From the NCBI GenBank assembly GCA_017995695.1, contig JAGOIJ010000009.1, positions 1 to 20,579 on the forward strand: a stretch of DNA of 20,579 nt, read 5' to 3'. The position numbers were made by a program, and so were the translations under genes. Every line of letters begins with the position of its first letter. The first letter of the stretch is position 1. The notes beneath the pieces are model-generated. The model ran no database searches. It was not told where the DNA came from and was given only the letters and a program-made list of their open reading frames with translations. Positions 1 to 6,279 of the stretch are shown in pieces. The DNA comes from Candidatus Omnitrophota bacterium (GTDB lineage: Bacteria; Omnitrophota; Gorgyraeia; Gygaellales; Profunditerraquicolaceae).

Positions 1-1
1 A

Positions 2-1132
2 GCCGGGACCTTTATTACTTCGCATGAGGTGCGTAAGAAATTAACTAAAGAGATTTTGGATGAGGCCTTGGGTTTAGGGCCGCTTGAGGATTTATTAGCT
101 GATCCCGGCATTACCGATATTATGGTGAATAATAAGGATGAAATCTATATTGAGCGCAGCGGCAAGATTGAGATGACCAGCAAGAAATTTATTTCCAATG
201 ATCAGGTGAAGACGACGATCGAGCGCATCATTGCCCCGATTGGAAGGCGCATTGATGAGTCCGTGCCTATGGTTGATGCGCGCCTGCCCGATGGCTCGCG
301 CGTGAATGCGATCATCCCTCCGTTGTCATTGACCGGGCCCACGTTGACGATCCGTAAATTCCGCAAGGAGCGTTTTACCGTCGAGGAATTGATCAAGATC
401 GGCACTCTAAATCAGGCTATGGCGGATTTTATTAGGGCCTCCGTGATCTCGCGCAAAAATATTATAGTTTCCGGTGGCACTGGTTCGGGTAAGACCACGG
501 TTTTGAATATATTATCCGCTTTTATTCCTAATAATGAGCGTATTGTCACCATTGAAGATGCCGCCGAATTAAAGCTGCATCAGGAGCATTGGGTGCGGCT
601 TGAATCGCGTCCGCCCAATATCGAGGGAAGGGGAGCTATCGCTATCCGAGATCTTTTCCGCAACACCTTGCGTATGCGGCCTGACCGGATTCTGATTGGC
701 GAGTGCCGCGGCGTGGAAACCTTAGATATGCTTCAAGCCATGAACACCGGCCATGATGGTTCAATGACCACGGTGCACGCTAATTCTACGCACGATGTTT
801 TAGTGAGAATTGATTCCATGATTTTAATGTCAGGGATTGAGCTTTCTATCCGCGCCATCCGGGAGATGGTTGCTTCAGCAATCAATATTATTATCCATAC
901 GGCGCGGTTGTCTGATGGAACGCGTAAGGTGATGCAGGTAAGTGAGGTCGCCGGCATGAAGGATGATGTGCATGTAGATTTACGCGATATCTTTTTCTTC
1001 AGGCAAAACCGCATCGATGGCCAGGGTAATATCCAGGGCGAGTTTCAGGCGACGGGTTATGTTCCGTCGTTTATTGAAGATATCAAGCAGCGCGGTATCC
1101 CGCTTTCCGAAGACATCTTCAAAACCTCTTAA
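2..1132 (+). CDS. cpaF: Tad/Flp pilus assembly ATPase CpaF/TadA (5' partial)
   Basis: This is the hexameric secretion ATPase that powers Flp/Tad pilus assembly at the inner membrane. The frame is open from the left window edge, and the first in-frame start (GTG at 29) falls inside the conserved N-terminal domain, so the gene begins outside the window. Counting from that GTG, the family stretch LGLGPLEDLLADP (about residues 14-26) is followed by ITDIMVNN, then Walker A GGTGSGKT (residues 149-156, bases 473-496), an arginine-rich LRMRPDRILIGECRG with the Walker B glutamate, and the His box TGHDGSMTTVHANS. These are hallmarks of CpaF within the PulE/GspE superfamily. It stops with TAA directly before a REP-like repeat. 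The tadB and tadC partners lie 4.3 kb downstream beyond mobile DNA and a new promoter, so they are probably transcribed separately. Confidence 0.95.
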   Translation, partial: AGTFITSHEVRKKLTKEILDEALGLGPLEDLLADPGITDIMVNNKDEIYIERSGKIEMTSKKFISNDQVKTTIERIIAPIGRRIDESVPMVDARLPDGSRVNAIIPPLSLTGPTLTIRKFRKERFTVEELIKIGTLNQAMADFIRASVISRKNIIVSGGTGSGKTTVLNILSAFIPNNERIVTIEDAAELKLHQEHWVRLESRPPNIEGRGAIAIRDLFRNTLRMRPDRILIGECRGVETLDMLQAMNTGHDGSMTTVHANSTHDVLVRIDSMILMSGIELSIRAIREMVASAINIIIHTARLSDGTRKVMQVSEVAGMKDDVHVDLRDIFFFRQNRIDGQGNIQGEFQATGYVPSFIEDIKQRGIPLSEDIFKTS

Positions 1133-1134
1133 TA

Positions 1135-1191
1135 GGGACACTCTTTAATCCAATCGAGTACCGCTCTTGAAATCAATCGGAAGACTGTCCC
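1135..1191 (+). repeat. REP-like repeat, copy 1 (57 bp)
   Basis: This 57-bp unit begins GGGACACTCT and ends AGACTGTCCC, so its ends form an inverted repeat with one mismatch. It is identical base for base to the unit at 1537-1593, and the identity extends to TA on the left. It starts 2 nt after the cpaF stop codon. It is probably a non-autonomous target or substrate of the RAYT encoded at 1608-2090. Confidence 0.9.
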
Positions 1192-1199
1192 CGTATTCT

Positions 1200-1550
1200 A
1201 TGCAGATTGCAAATCTTACCAAAAATACAGTATTAGCAACAAACGCTTTTGTGGCTAAAAGTTTTTTCACCCGCCTTAAAGGGCTGCTTGGTAGGAAACA
1301 ATTGCCGCAAAACGAAGCACTAATTATCCAGCCCTGCAATGCGATTCATACCTTTTTTATGCGCTTTTCCATCGACGTAGTGTTCTTGGATAAGAACGAT
1401 GTGGTTATAAAAGTAATACATGCTCTTAAGCCTTTTCGTATAACCGCAACCTATTTTAAAGCCTCGAAAGTTATTGAATTACCCTCCGGAGTTCTTCAGG
1501 CCACCTCAACAACCGAATCCGACATCCTCCAATTTAGGGACACTCTTTAA
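1200..1550 (+). CDS. DUF192 family protein
   Basis: This 116-residue protein of unknown biochemical role belongs to DUF192, a family often found next to Tad loci. The family pattern is visible: FTRLKGLLGRK near the N-terminus, IQPCNAIHTFFMRFSIDVVFLD in the centre, then LKPFR and the late VIELPSGV. Many family members are exported, but no signal peptide is visible here. I chose ATG 1200 because it begins right at the conserved domain; the earlier in-frame TTG at 1167 lies inside the upstream repeat. No good ribosome binding site precedes the ATG, which is 8 nt past repeat copy 1. The reading frame runs into repeat copy 2, which supplies the last residues (RDTL) and the stop. Both gene borders were therefore remodelled by the repeats, and translation may be weak. 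Confidence 0.82.
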   Translation: MQIANLTKNTVLATNAFVAKSFFTRLKGLLGRKQLPQNEALIIQPCNAIHTFFMRFSIDVVFLDKNDVVIKVIHALKPFRITATYFKASKVIELPSGVLQATSTTESDILQFRDTL

Positions 1551-1593
1551 TCCAATCGAGTACCGCTCTTGAAATCAATCGGAAGACTGTCCC
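1537..1593 (+). repeat. REP-like repeat, copy 2 (57 bp)
   Basis: This is an exact copy of 1135-1191 in the same orientation, so the DUF192 gene sits between perfect 57-bp direct repeats. It contains the DUF192 stop codon (1548-1550) and lies 14 bp beyond the end of the RAYT gene. Confidence 0.9.
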
Positions 1594-1607
1594 TCGTCTT
1601 CATATTA

Positions 1608-2090
1608 CTATGTAGCATCAGGAATATCGATGAGCATGTGATTATCTCCTAGGGTACGTTGCTTATAACTACTCCAAGAGTAATCTATTGGGGCAGCAGC
1701 CAAATTTGCCCTTACCGGGTTCGATTCAATATAAGCAATGCAATCCAAGAGGTAATCATTCTTACCGATCATTCTGTTTTTAAAACGCCCTTGCCAAAGA
1801 TGGCCAACCTTTTTGTATTTATTGTTAAAGTACAGCGTATACGTCTGACAGATCGGCTTCATAATTTCAGGTAACGCTTCAGGCTTTCGGGGGAAAATAA
1901 TTAAATGAAAATGATTAGGCATAAGACAGTAGCTGTAAAGTTTAAAACCAAATTTCCTTTTGTAATGCTTCAAAAGGTCAAGGAAAGAAATGTAATCTTC
2001 TTCATCCAGAAAAACAGTTTGTTTTTGATTCCCCCGGTTGTAAACATGATAATACGTGTTCTTAACCAACATTCTTTGTCCTCTTGCCAT
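1608..2090 (-). CDS. REP-associated tyrosine transposase (RAYT, Y1/HUH family)
   Basis: This 160-residue single-strand DNA transposase belongs to the Y1_Tnp (IS200/IS605-like) superfamily. Visible signatures are the N-terminal NTYYHVYNRG, the metal-binding HUH motif in YCLMPNHFHLI, and YIESNPVRANL carrying the likely catalytic tyrosine, followed by DYSWSSY. Length and motif order match complete RAYTs. I chose ATG 2088-2090 because a strong GGAGGTG lies four bases upstream; the longer frame to 2135 adds residues of no family character. REP-like units flank the gene, copy 2 on its 3' side and inverted copy 3 on its 5' side. That is the arrangement expected for a RAYT bracketed by its own substrates. 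RAYTs are known to cut and join REP hairpins. Activity of this copy is inferred only from the intact frame and motifs. Confidence 0.92.
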   Translation of the reverse strand: MARGQRMLVKNTYYHVYNRGNQKQTVFLDEEDYISFLDLLKHYKRKFGFKLYSYCLMPNHFHLIIFPRKPEALPEIMKPICQTYTLYFNNKYKKVGHLWQGRFKNRMIGKNDYLLDCIAYIESNPVRANLAAAPIDYSWSSYKQRTLGDNHMLIDIPDAT

Positions 2091-2189
2091 TTTGCACCTC
2101 CGAGATAATAGACGCAATAGTGCACCAATTCTCACATAAATTTTAATAATAATGGCAGATCAAGAATCGTTAACAAAACAAAGAAAATG

Positions 2190-2246
2190 GGGACACTCTT
2201 AGCTTTGGGAAGAGGAGCGTCTTCCGATTAGTTTCAAGAGTGTCCC
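2190..2246 (-). repeat. REP-like hairpin, copy 3 (inverted, diverged)
   Basis: This 57-bp unit has a perfect 11-bp terminal inverted repeat: GGGACACTCTT at 2190-2200 and AAGAGTGTCCC at 2236-2246. An inner hairpin, GGAAGA (2208-2213) with TCTTCC (2220-2225), sits inside it. The core GTCTTCCGATT..TTTCAAGAG matches the reverse complement of copies 1 and 2, so this copy is inverted relative to them, with the RAYT gene between. Confidence 0.88.
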
Positions 2247-2259
2247 TAATAAATTAAAA

Positions 2260-2323
2260 TTTAAATGTCCAATGTAAAGTTATTGACATGGACAGAGCGA
2301 TATGATAGACTTTAAATGTCCAA
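2260..2323 (+). repeat. Pair of TTTAAATGTCCAA sites flanking a promoter
   Basis: The 13-bp sequence TTTAAATGTCCAA occurs at 2260-2272 and again at 2311-2323. The first lies just upstream of the -35 box and the second follows the -10 box of the promoter for the transposase-like gene. A related inverted half, ACATGGACA (2286-2294), lies between them. The placement suggests operator sites or transposase binding sites; which of these is inference. Confidence 0.7.
2283..2311 (+). promoter_or_regulatory. Likely sigma-70-type promoter of the transposase-like gene
   Basis: TTGACA at 2283-2288 and TAGACT at 2306-2311 are separated by 17 bp. The start codon follows 29 bp downstream, after a GAGAGGA ribosome binding site. 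Paired ATGTCCAA sites flank the promoter. Confidence 0.55.
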
Positions 2324-2340
2324 ACTGAGAGGAAATAGTC

Positions 2341-4002
2341 ATGGGTGTAATACATAAGCTAAAACCGGAAATAATTGAGTTTATTATTGCTGAAAAAAGG
2401 GCAAATAAAACTATAAGTTGTCGTGGCCTTGAAAAAACGGTATATAATAGATTTAACATAAAGGTTTCTAAATCAAGCATTAATCAGATATTTAAAGTCT
2501 CAGGTTTAAGCCTCCCTATTGGCAGGAGATCAAGAAAAGGACGTTTGCCTGAACTAGCTTTAGCAACGCCTCCTGCTGTCGAAATTGCCCCCCCAGAGCC
2601 GCTCATCAAGGAGCAGCCCCCACAAGAACCACCCCAAGAAAAGCCGCTTATCCCAGAGCCCGTCGCCCCGTTAGAGTCCTTTACGCGCGTAATCTCCCTT
2701 GAGCCGCAATCCCTCGAATGTGCTGGCGCAGGCGCTGTATTCTTAAAAGCCGCAGATTGTTTACTTGAAACCAGCAAACAAATCATGGGCATTATCAACA
2801 AAAAAACCGGTTGGCCGCAAGGGACTATTGCTAAAAAAACCGAATGCGCAATATTTCAAAACCTATCCCCGGAACAATGGCTGCTTCCTTTGTTGGGGTA
2901 TGCAGTTGAAGGATCGGTAACAGATTCGTATCTTATTGATTTACAAGGAGTTAGTGGTTTGGGGGCAGATCTTTGGTATGTGATTTCGAAGTCGTTTCAA
3001 GAGGTAAGGGGTTTTAAAATTACACTCACTGATGGCAGGCAGTTATTCCTTGACGGACAAGCAAGAAGCGTCTGGCAGGTGCAGCATATCCCACACGCAT
3101 TTTCCACAACTATAAATAATGCAGTAAGTTACATAAATAGTTGTTTTTCTCATGATAGCCCGTTTACGCTGATGATGTGCCAAAATGAAGGCCATGAATG
3201 TTTTAGTTTCCTTCAGGCGCTGGAGGGTAATGGAGCATATCTTAGTCAAGTTTCTTTGTATGATAATAAGCTAAAGGACTTAGAAGGCGTGCGACCGGAC
3301 CAGGGCAAACGTTATCATTGGCTCATGGCGTTACCTACCACGCAACTTCTCGGCATGGGTCGAGTTGAGAAATTAGGCAATTTTAAACCGTATACCTTTG
3401 CTCCTTTACAAAAGTCATTCTTTATCGCAGAAGCGTCAGTTGCAATATCGAAACATGTTGCGAATAAAGAGGTTACAATAAGAAGCTGCGCGCTCAAGCG
3501 TACCCAGGAAGCGCGGCCCCAGTTTTATATTCTCACCAATATGTCTGCAGATCGAGTAGGCATTGAACAGCTGGCGCAAATGTATCTTAGCCGTTGGCCA
3601 AATCTAGAAGAAGGTATGCGTGATTTTCAGCACAAACTTGAGTTTTTCGCTTACACCGGCGGTGATCCAGGGGTGTCACTGCGCGAGCGCTTCGGCGTAA
3701 CAAAGGAATTTGCTCACGCTATCAATGTGTTGTTCGCCGAGTATCAAAAGCATCTCGATATCGTTGTGCGCCAGTCATTTTTCCCTTCAACCTATGAAAA
3801 TATCGATTTCTCGACGATGAAAAAGCGTTTTTACGACCTGAAAGCATTCATCAAACATTCGCCGAATGAAACCGTGGTTACGTTTTTGCCTTACCAAGGG
3901 TATCCGTACACAGCAGATCTTGCGTTTGCCTGCGCCCGCGTTAATGAGCGCAACGTCATGGTGGATGAAAATACCCGATTGTATCTTGCCGTTTCTACGT
4001 AA
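2341..4002 (+). CDS. Putative transposase-like protein with N-terminal helix-turn-helix
   Basis: The product has 553 residues in three parts. Residues 1-70 look like a helix-turn-helix DNA-binding region (TISCRGLEKTVYNRF, then VSKSSINQIFKVSGLS) ending in a basic GRRSRKGR. Residues 75-112 are a Pro/Glu-rich linker. Residues 125-550 form a large domain with GAVFLKAADCLL, GSVTDSYLIDLQG and LFLDGQ. The late stretch ILTNMS (398-403) leading to MYLSRWPNLEEGMRDF (414-429) resembles the Y-R-W-E C-terminal signature of IS4-type DDE transposases. I cannot assign the catalytic acidic residues with certainty. No matching inverted repeat is seen after the stop, so this is either an IS remnant or a domesticated gene. 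It ends 24 bp before the control module of the pilus operon. The transposase call is moderately sure; a DNA-binding regulator is the alternative. Confidence 0.6.
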   Translation: MGVIHKLKPEIIEFIIAEKRANKTISCRGLEKTVYNRFNIKVSKSSINQIFKVSGLSLPIGRRSRKGRLPELALATPPAVEIAPPEPLIKEQPPQEPPQEKPLIPEPVAPLESFTRVISLEPQSLECAGAGAVFLKAADCLLETSKQIMGIINKKTGWPQGTIAKKTECAIFQNLSPEQWLLPLLGYAVEGSVTDSYLIDLQGVSGLGADLWYVISKSFQEVRGFKITLTDGRQLFLDGQARSVWQVQHIPHAFSTTINNAVSYINSCFSHDSPFTLMMCQNEGHECFSFLQALEGNGAYLSQVSLYDNKLKDLEGVRPDQGKRYHWLMALPTTQLLGMGRVEKLGNFKPYTFAPLQKSFFIAEASVAISKHVANKEVTIRSCALKRTQEARPQFYILTNMSADRVGIEQLAQMYLSRWPNLEEGMRDFQHKLEFFAYTGGDPGVSLRERFGVTKEFAHAINVLFAEYQKHLDIVVRQSFFPSTYENIDFSTMKKRFYDLKAFIKHSPNETVVTFLPYQGYPYTADLAFACARVNERNVMVDENTRLYLAVST

Positions 4003-4026
4003 CATTTTTGCGCCCGCTGTTACTTT

Positions 4027-4040
4027 TCGAAAACGTTTTC
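4027..4040. promoter_or_regulatory. Palindromic operator-like element, copy 1
   Basis: TCGAAAACGTTTTC contains the perfect 12-bp palindrome GAAAACGTTTTC with a central CG. It lies exactly 20 bp upstream of the -35 box. The same element (one base different) sits 20 bp upstream of the -35 box at 16077. Position and symmetry fit an activator site; the CG-centred form resembles LacI-family operators, but the protein is unknown. Confidence 0.65.
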
Positions 4041-4060
4041 TTAAGCACGTAAACTTAGGC

Positions 4061-4089
4061 TTGACTTCTATATATACTGATGGTATAGT
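4061..4089 (+). promoter_or_regulatory. Promoter of the riboswitch-controlled Tad operon
   Basis: TTGACT (4061-4066) and TATAGT (4084-4089) are separated by 17 bp, a good sigma-70-type match. Transcription should begin near 4096, where the sequence GCAACAAGA is shared with the second riboswitch transcript at the same distance from its -10 box. Confidence 0.8.
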
Positions 4090-4095
4090 TTAAAT

Positions 4096-4275
4096 GCAAC
4101 AAGACGGCAACGAAAAACTCACCACATTGATGGTGGGTCCCGACCAAAAGTCGGGAGGCAATTCCTCCCTGGAGGGGGAGGATGCGCAAAGCCACGGGAC
4201 GATGCTCGTCACAATTTAGATTTCGTCAGTTCACGTTTGGGTCAGGACGAGAGCGTTGTTAGCCGGGTTACCGAA
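4096..4275 (+). promoter_or_regulatory. Cyclic di-GMP-I (GEMM-I) riboswitch upstream of the pilin operon, divergent
   Basis: The GEMM-I core is visible as GCGCAAAGCCACGGG (4184-4198) and AGCCGGGTTACCGAA (4261-4275). The basal stem forms between GGCAAC (4106-4111) and GTTACC (4267-4272), with one mismatch at the place where the Vibrio Vc2 aptamer also has one. A second long stem pairs CTCGTC (4205-4210) with GACGAG (4246-4251). Where typical members have a short stem capped by a GNRA loop, this RNA has extra hairpins, including CACCA/TGGTG (4120-4135) and TCCCGAC/GTCGGGA (4138-4156). The 3' aptamer strand overlaps the 5' arm of a terminator. The expected logic is therefore ligand-dependent read-through into the Tad operon. 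Confidence 0.78.
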
Positions 4276-4308
4276 AGCCAGAAATTTTTGCTTTCGGTTT
4301 TTTATTTT
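4271..4308 (+). terminator. Intrinsic terminator, expression platform of riboswitch 1
   Basis: CCGAAAGC (4271-4278) pairs perfectly with GCTTTCGG (4290-4297), followed by a long T-rich tract (4298-4308). Its 5' arm overlaps the last bases of the aptamer's basal stem, so terminator and ligand-bound aptamer should exclude each other. Confidence 0.88.
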
Positions 4309-4362
4309 GTAGATAAAAATGAGTTTAATAAAGTTTTTAAGAATGGAGGAGGTGAAGAAAAA

Positions 4363-4527
4363 ATGTTGAAAAGAAAAGGGCAGTCAACGTTGGAGTATGT
4401 GCTTATCTTAACCGCGATCATCGCGGCGGTGATTGTGGTGGCTCGGGCAATAGGAACCAATGTGCAAACTTCGCTTACAAGCGTGGGAACTGAAATGCAA
4501 AAGCAGGCAGCAAAAATAAAATTTTAA
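4363..4527 (+). CDS. Flp/Tad type IVb pilin (54 aa)
   Basis: This is the first gene after riboswitch 1, probably the main Flp-type pilin subunit. The 54-residue product starts with a short basic leader, then KG/QSTLEYVLI, the prepilin peptidase site with Glu at +5 and Tyr at +6, then a continuous hydrophobic helix (LTAIIAAVIVVARAIG) and a short polar tail. Length and shape match classical Flp pilins. ATG 4363 has a very strong GGAGGAGGTG eight bases upstream; the frame is open further up through the riboswitch, which I treat as chance. Maturation needs a TadV/CpaA-type peptidase that is not in this window. Confidence 0.9.
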   Translation: MLKRKGQSTLEYVLILTAIIAAVIVVARAIGTNVQTSLTSVGTEMQKQAAKIKF

Positions 4528-4547
4528 CATTAAAGGGGGTGAATCAC

Positions 4548-4988
4548 ATGTTACGACGTTTAGCAAAAAGCAAAGCGCAGAGCACCGCGGAATACGCAGT
4601 GTTATTCGCGTTAGTAGTAGGCGCAGCATTAGCAATGCAAGTGTATGTGAAAAGAGGCATCCAGGGAAGAGTTAAGAATGTGGTAGACCATACAGGAACA
4701 GGCGGGTTTGTGGGAAGGGCGCAGTTTGCTTTTACTGGCGAACAGTATGAGCCTTATTATTTGGCAAGTGAGGCGCAAACCAGCCGTTCAAGTTCGCAGG
4801 AAGACGTATTAGGAAGAGGCGGTGAGTCTGCGAAATCCAGCATTGAATCAACGCAGCAGAAAAAAGAACAGGTGACAGGGTGGGACGAGACAGATATCGC
4901 TGCTACACAAGAAGAAGCTGACTCTGAGCATGATTTTGAATCTAGCGGAGCAAGGCCAGAAACACCGACCGTGGCAACGTCTCACTAA
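4548..4988 (+). CDS. Extended type IVb pilin-like protein
   Basis: The 146-residue product has the prepilin site SKA/QSTAEYAVL (Ala rather than Gly before the cut), a hydrophobic helix, and then the motif MQVYVKRGIQGRVK that recurs in other pilins of this operon. The rest (from about residue 70) is polar and low in complexity, rich in Ser, Glu and Gln, and probably forms a surface-exposed flexible tail. ATG 4548 follows AGGGGGTG by six bases; an upstream GTG at 4539 overlaps that ribosome binding site and is unlikely. It may be a minor or modifying pilin. Its 11-residue VYVKRGIQGRV is identical to that of the gene at 7845, which points to paralogy. Confidence 0.85.
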   Translation: MLRRLAKSKAQSTAEYAVLFALVVGAALAMQVYVKRGIQGRVKNVVDHTGTGGFVGRAQFAFTGEQYEPYYLASEAQTSRSSSQEDVLGRGGESAKSSIESTQQKKEQVTGWDETDIAATQEEADSEHDFESSGARPETPTVATSH

Positions 4989-5014
4989 AGAAATGAAAGA
5001 GAGGAGGGAGAGCA

Positions 5015-5371
5015 ATGTTTATCTATATGAATAAAAAGGGACAAAGCACCTTGGAGTATGCCCTTATTATCGCGGTGGTTGTTGCGGTCTTGCTGACCAT
5101 GCAGGGCTATTTTAAGCGTGCATTACAAGGTAAATTTAAGTCAGTCAGCGATGATATTGGCGAACAATATTCCACGCAGTCCACTGATTCTCGTTATACG
5201 ACAATAACTAATATCGCTACGCATGAAGTAACGCAACCTGGCGCAGCAGCAGCTTTGGGCGTAGCAGGAGGCGGCAGAGGAGGTATTACTACCACTACTA
5301 CAACGCATGATGTTACCCGTTCAGGAACAGAGCACACGAATAATGCTGATGATGAGTATTGGCCGCAATAG
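5015..5371 (+). CDS. Extended type IVb pilin-like protein
   Basis: The product has 118 residues. The prepilin site KKG/QSTLEYALI is followed by a hydrophobic helix and the family motif MQGYFKRALQGKFK. The next segment, DDIGEQYSTQ, echoes FGQGEQYAPG of the pilin-like protein at 11409. The C-terminal half is Thr- and Gly-rich, with a GGGRGG stretch and a run of Thr, and is likely a disordered or glycosylatable tail. A GAGGAGGGAG ribosome binding site lies just upstream of ATG 5015. It is the last pilin before tadB. Confidence 0.85.
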   Translation: MFIYMNKKGQSTLEYALIIAVVVAVLLTMQGYFKRALQGKFKSVSDDIGEQYSTQSTDSRYTTITNIATHEVTQPGAAAALGVAGGGRGGITTTTTTHDVTRSGTEHTNNADDEYWPQ

Positions 5372-5416
5372 TGTCGTGGTGACTACGGGTAGTCCCCGAT
5401 GAAAGGAGCTTAAGGC

Positions 5417-6268
5417 ATGTTGTTGATAATCGCGTTACTTTCCATATCATCCGTTGGTCTTTTGTCCATGGTATTGATTCCCGTTGCGGAAGACAAGCGG
5501 GTGCAATGGCAGGATAAACAGGAACAGACGATTGGAAGACAGCTTGATGACATGTTTTCTTACGAGAAGACTCCTCGGGAGATCGTTCGGCTGTACTATA
5601 TCCTGCCGTTTGTGGTGGGAACGCTCAGCTATCTATTTTTAGCCAAGTCACCAATAGTCGCGGTTATCGGAGCAGTGGTTGGTTTTTCCATCCCGAGCAT
5701 TATCTTAAAGATCAGAGACTCCCGGCGCAGGCAGAAATTTAATGGGCAGATTTTGGATTCAATCATGATCCTTTCCAGCTGCCTTAAGGGCGGACTTTCG
5801 CTCTTACAGTCATTCGAAGTATTGGTTGAGGAAACGCCTGCGCCGATGAGCCAAGAGATAGGTTTGGTAGTCCGGGAAAACAAGATGGGTATTACTCTTG
5901 AGGAGAGTCTACGGCGTTTAAGCAAGAGAATGAATATCGAGGAATTAAATCTGGTGGTGAATTCGATTTTGGTTGCGCGCGAAACAGGCGGCGATTTGAC
6001 TAAGGTTTTCAGCCGTCTGTGTACGACGATCAGGGATAATATGAAGCTAAAAGAGAATATCAAGACCTTAACCCTACAGGGAAGATTGCAGGGTATTATT
6101 ATGTCAGTGTTACCGTTCATTTTTGTGGCGTGGGTAGTGCATACAAACAAGCAGCATTTTGAAATTATGTTTAACAGCGAACTAGGCAGGACATTATTGA
6201 TAATAGCTGTCGTTCTGCAAATAGTAGGTATCTTTTTGATCCGCAAGTTCAGCATCATTAAGATATAG
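5417..6268 (+). CDS. tadB: Tad pilus inner-membrane platform protein TadB
   Basis: TadB is one of the two polytopic platform proteins that couple the CpaF ATPase to pilin polymerisation. The 283-residue product has an N-terminal membrane segment (about 1-24), a hydrophobic pair around 55-98, a cytoplasmic T2SSF domain, and two C-terminal membrane segments (about 222-242 and 258-278). In the T2SSF domain LKGGLSLLQSFEVLVEETP and LVARETGGDLTKVFSRL are diagnostic. Length and topology are normal for TadB. An AAAGGAG ribosome binding site precedes ATG 5417. The gene is followed 11 bp later by tadC, the usual order. Confidence 0.93.
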   Translation: MLLIIALLSISSVGLLSMVLIPVAEDKRVQWQDKQEQTIGRQLDDMFSYEKTPREIVRLYYILPFVVGTLSYLFLAKSPIVAVIGAVVGFSIPSIILKIRDSRRRQKFNGQILDSIMILSSCLKGGLSLLQSFEVLVEETPAPMSQEIGLVVRENKMGITLEESLRRLSKRMNIEELNLVVNSILVARETGGDLTKVFSRLCTTIRDNMKLKENIKTLTLQGRLQGIIMSVLPFIFVAWVVHTNKQHFEIMFNSELGRTLLIIAVVLQIVGIFLIRKFSIIKI

Positions 6269-6279
6269 GAGGAGCGCAC

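Noticed and set aside
1167..1199. TTG start at 1167 for the DUF192 gene
   Set aside because: It lies within the 57-bp repeat and would add residues unrelated to the family; ATG 1200 fits the domain start.
2091..2135. Longer N-terminus for the RAYT gene
   Set aside because: ATG 2088-2090 has GGAGGTG at proper spacing and begins right at family homology; the extension has no support.
1135..2246. CRISPR-like array formed by the three 57-bp units
   Set aside because: Only three units with irregular spacing, one inverted, and genes between them; no leader or cas genes.
4237..4362. In-frame extension of the first pilin back through the riboswitch and terminator
   Set aside because: A strong ribosome binding site and an ideal pilin leader mark ATG 4363; the upstream part encodes riboswitch structure and has no pilin character.
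5629..6279. Long open frame on the - strand opposite tadB
   Set aside because: It mirrors tadB codons, has no ribosome binding site and shows no protein family character.
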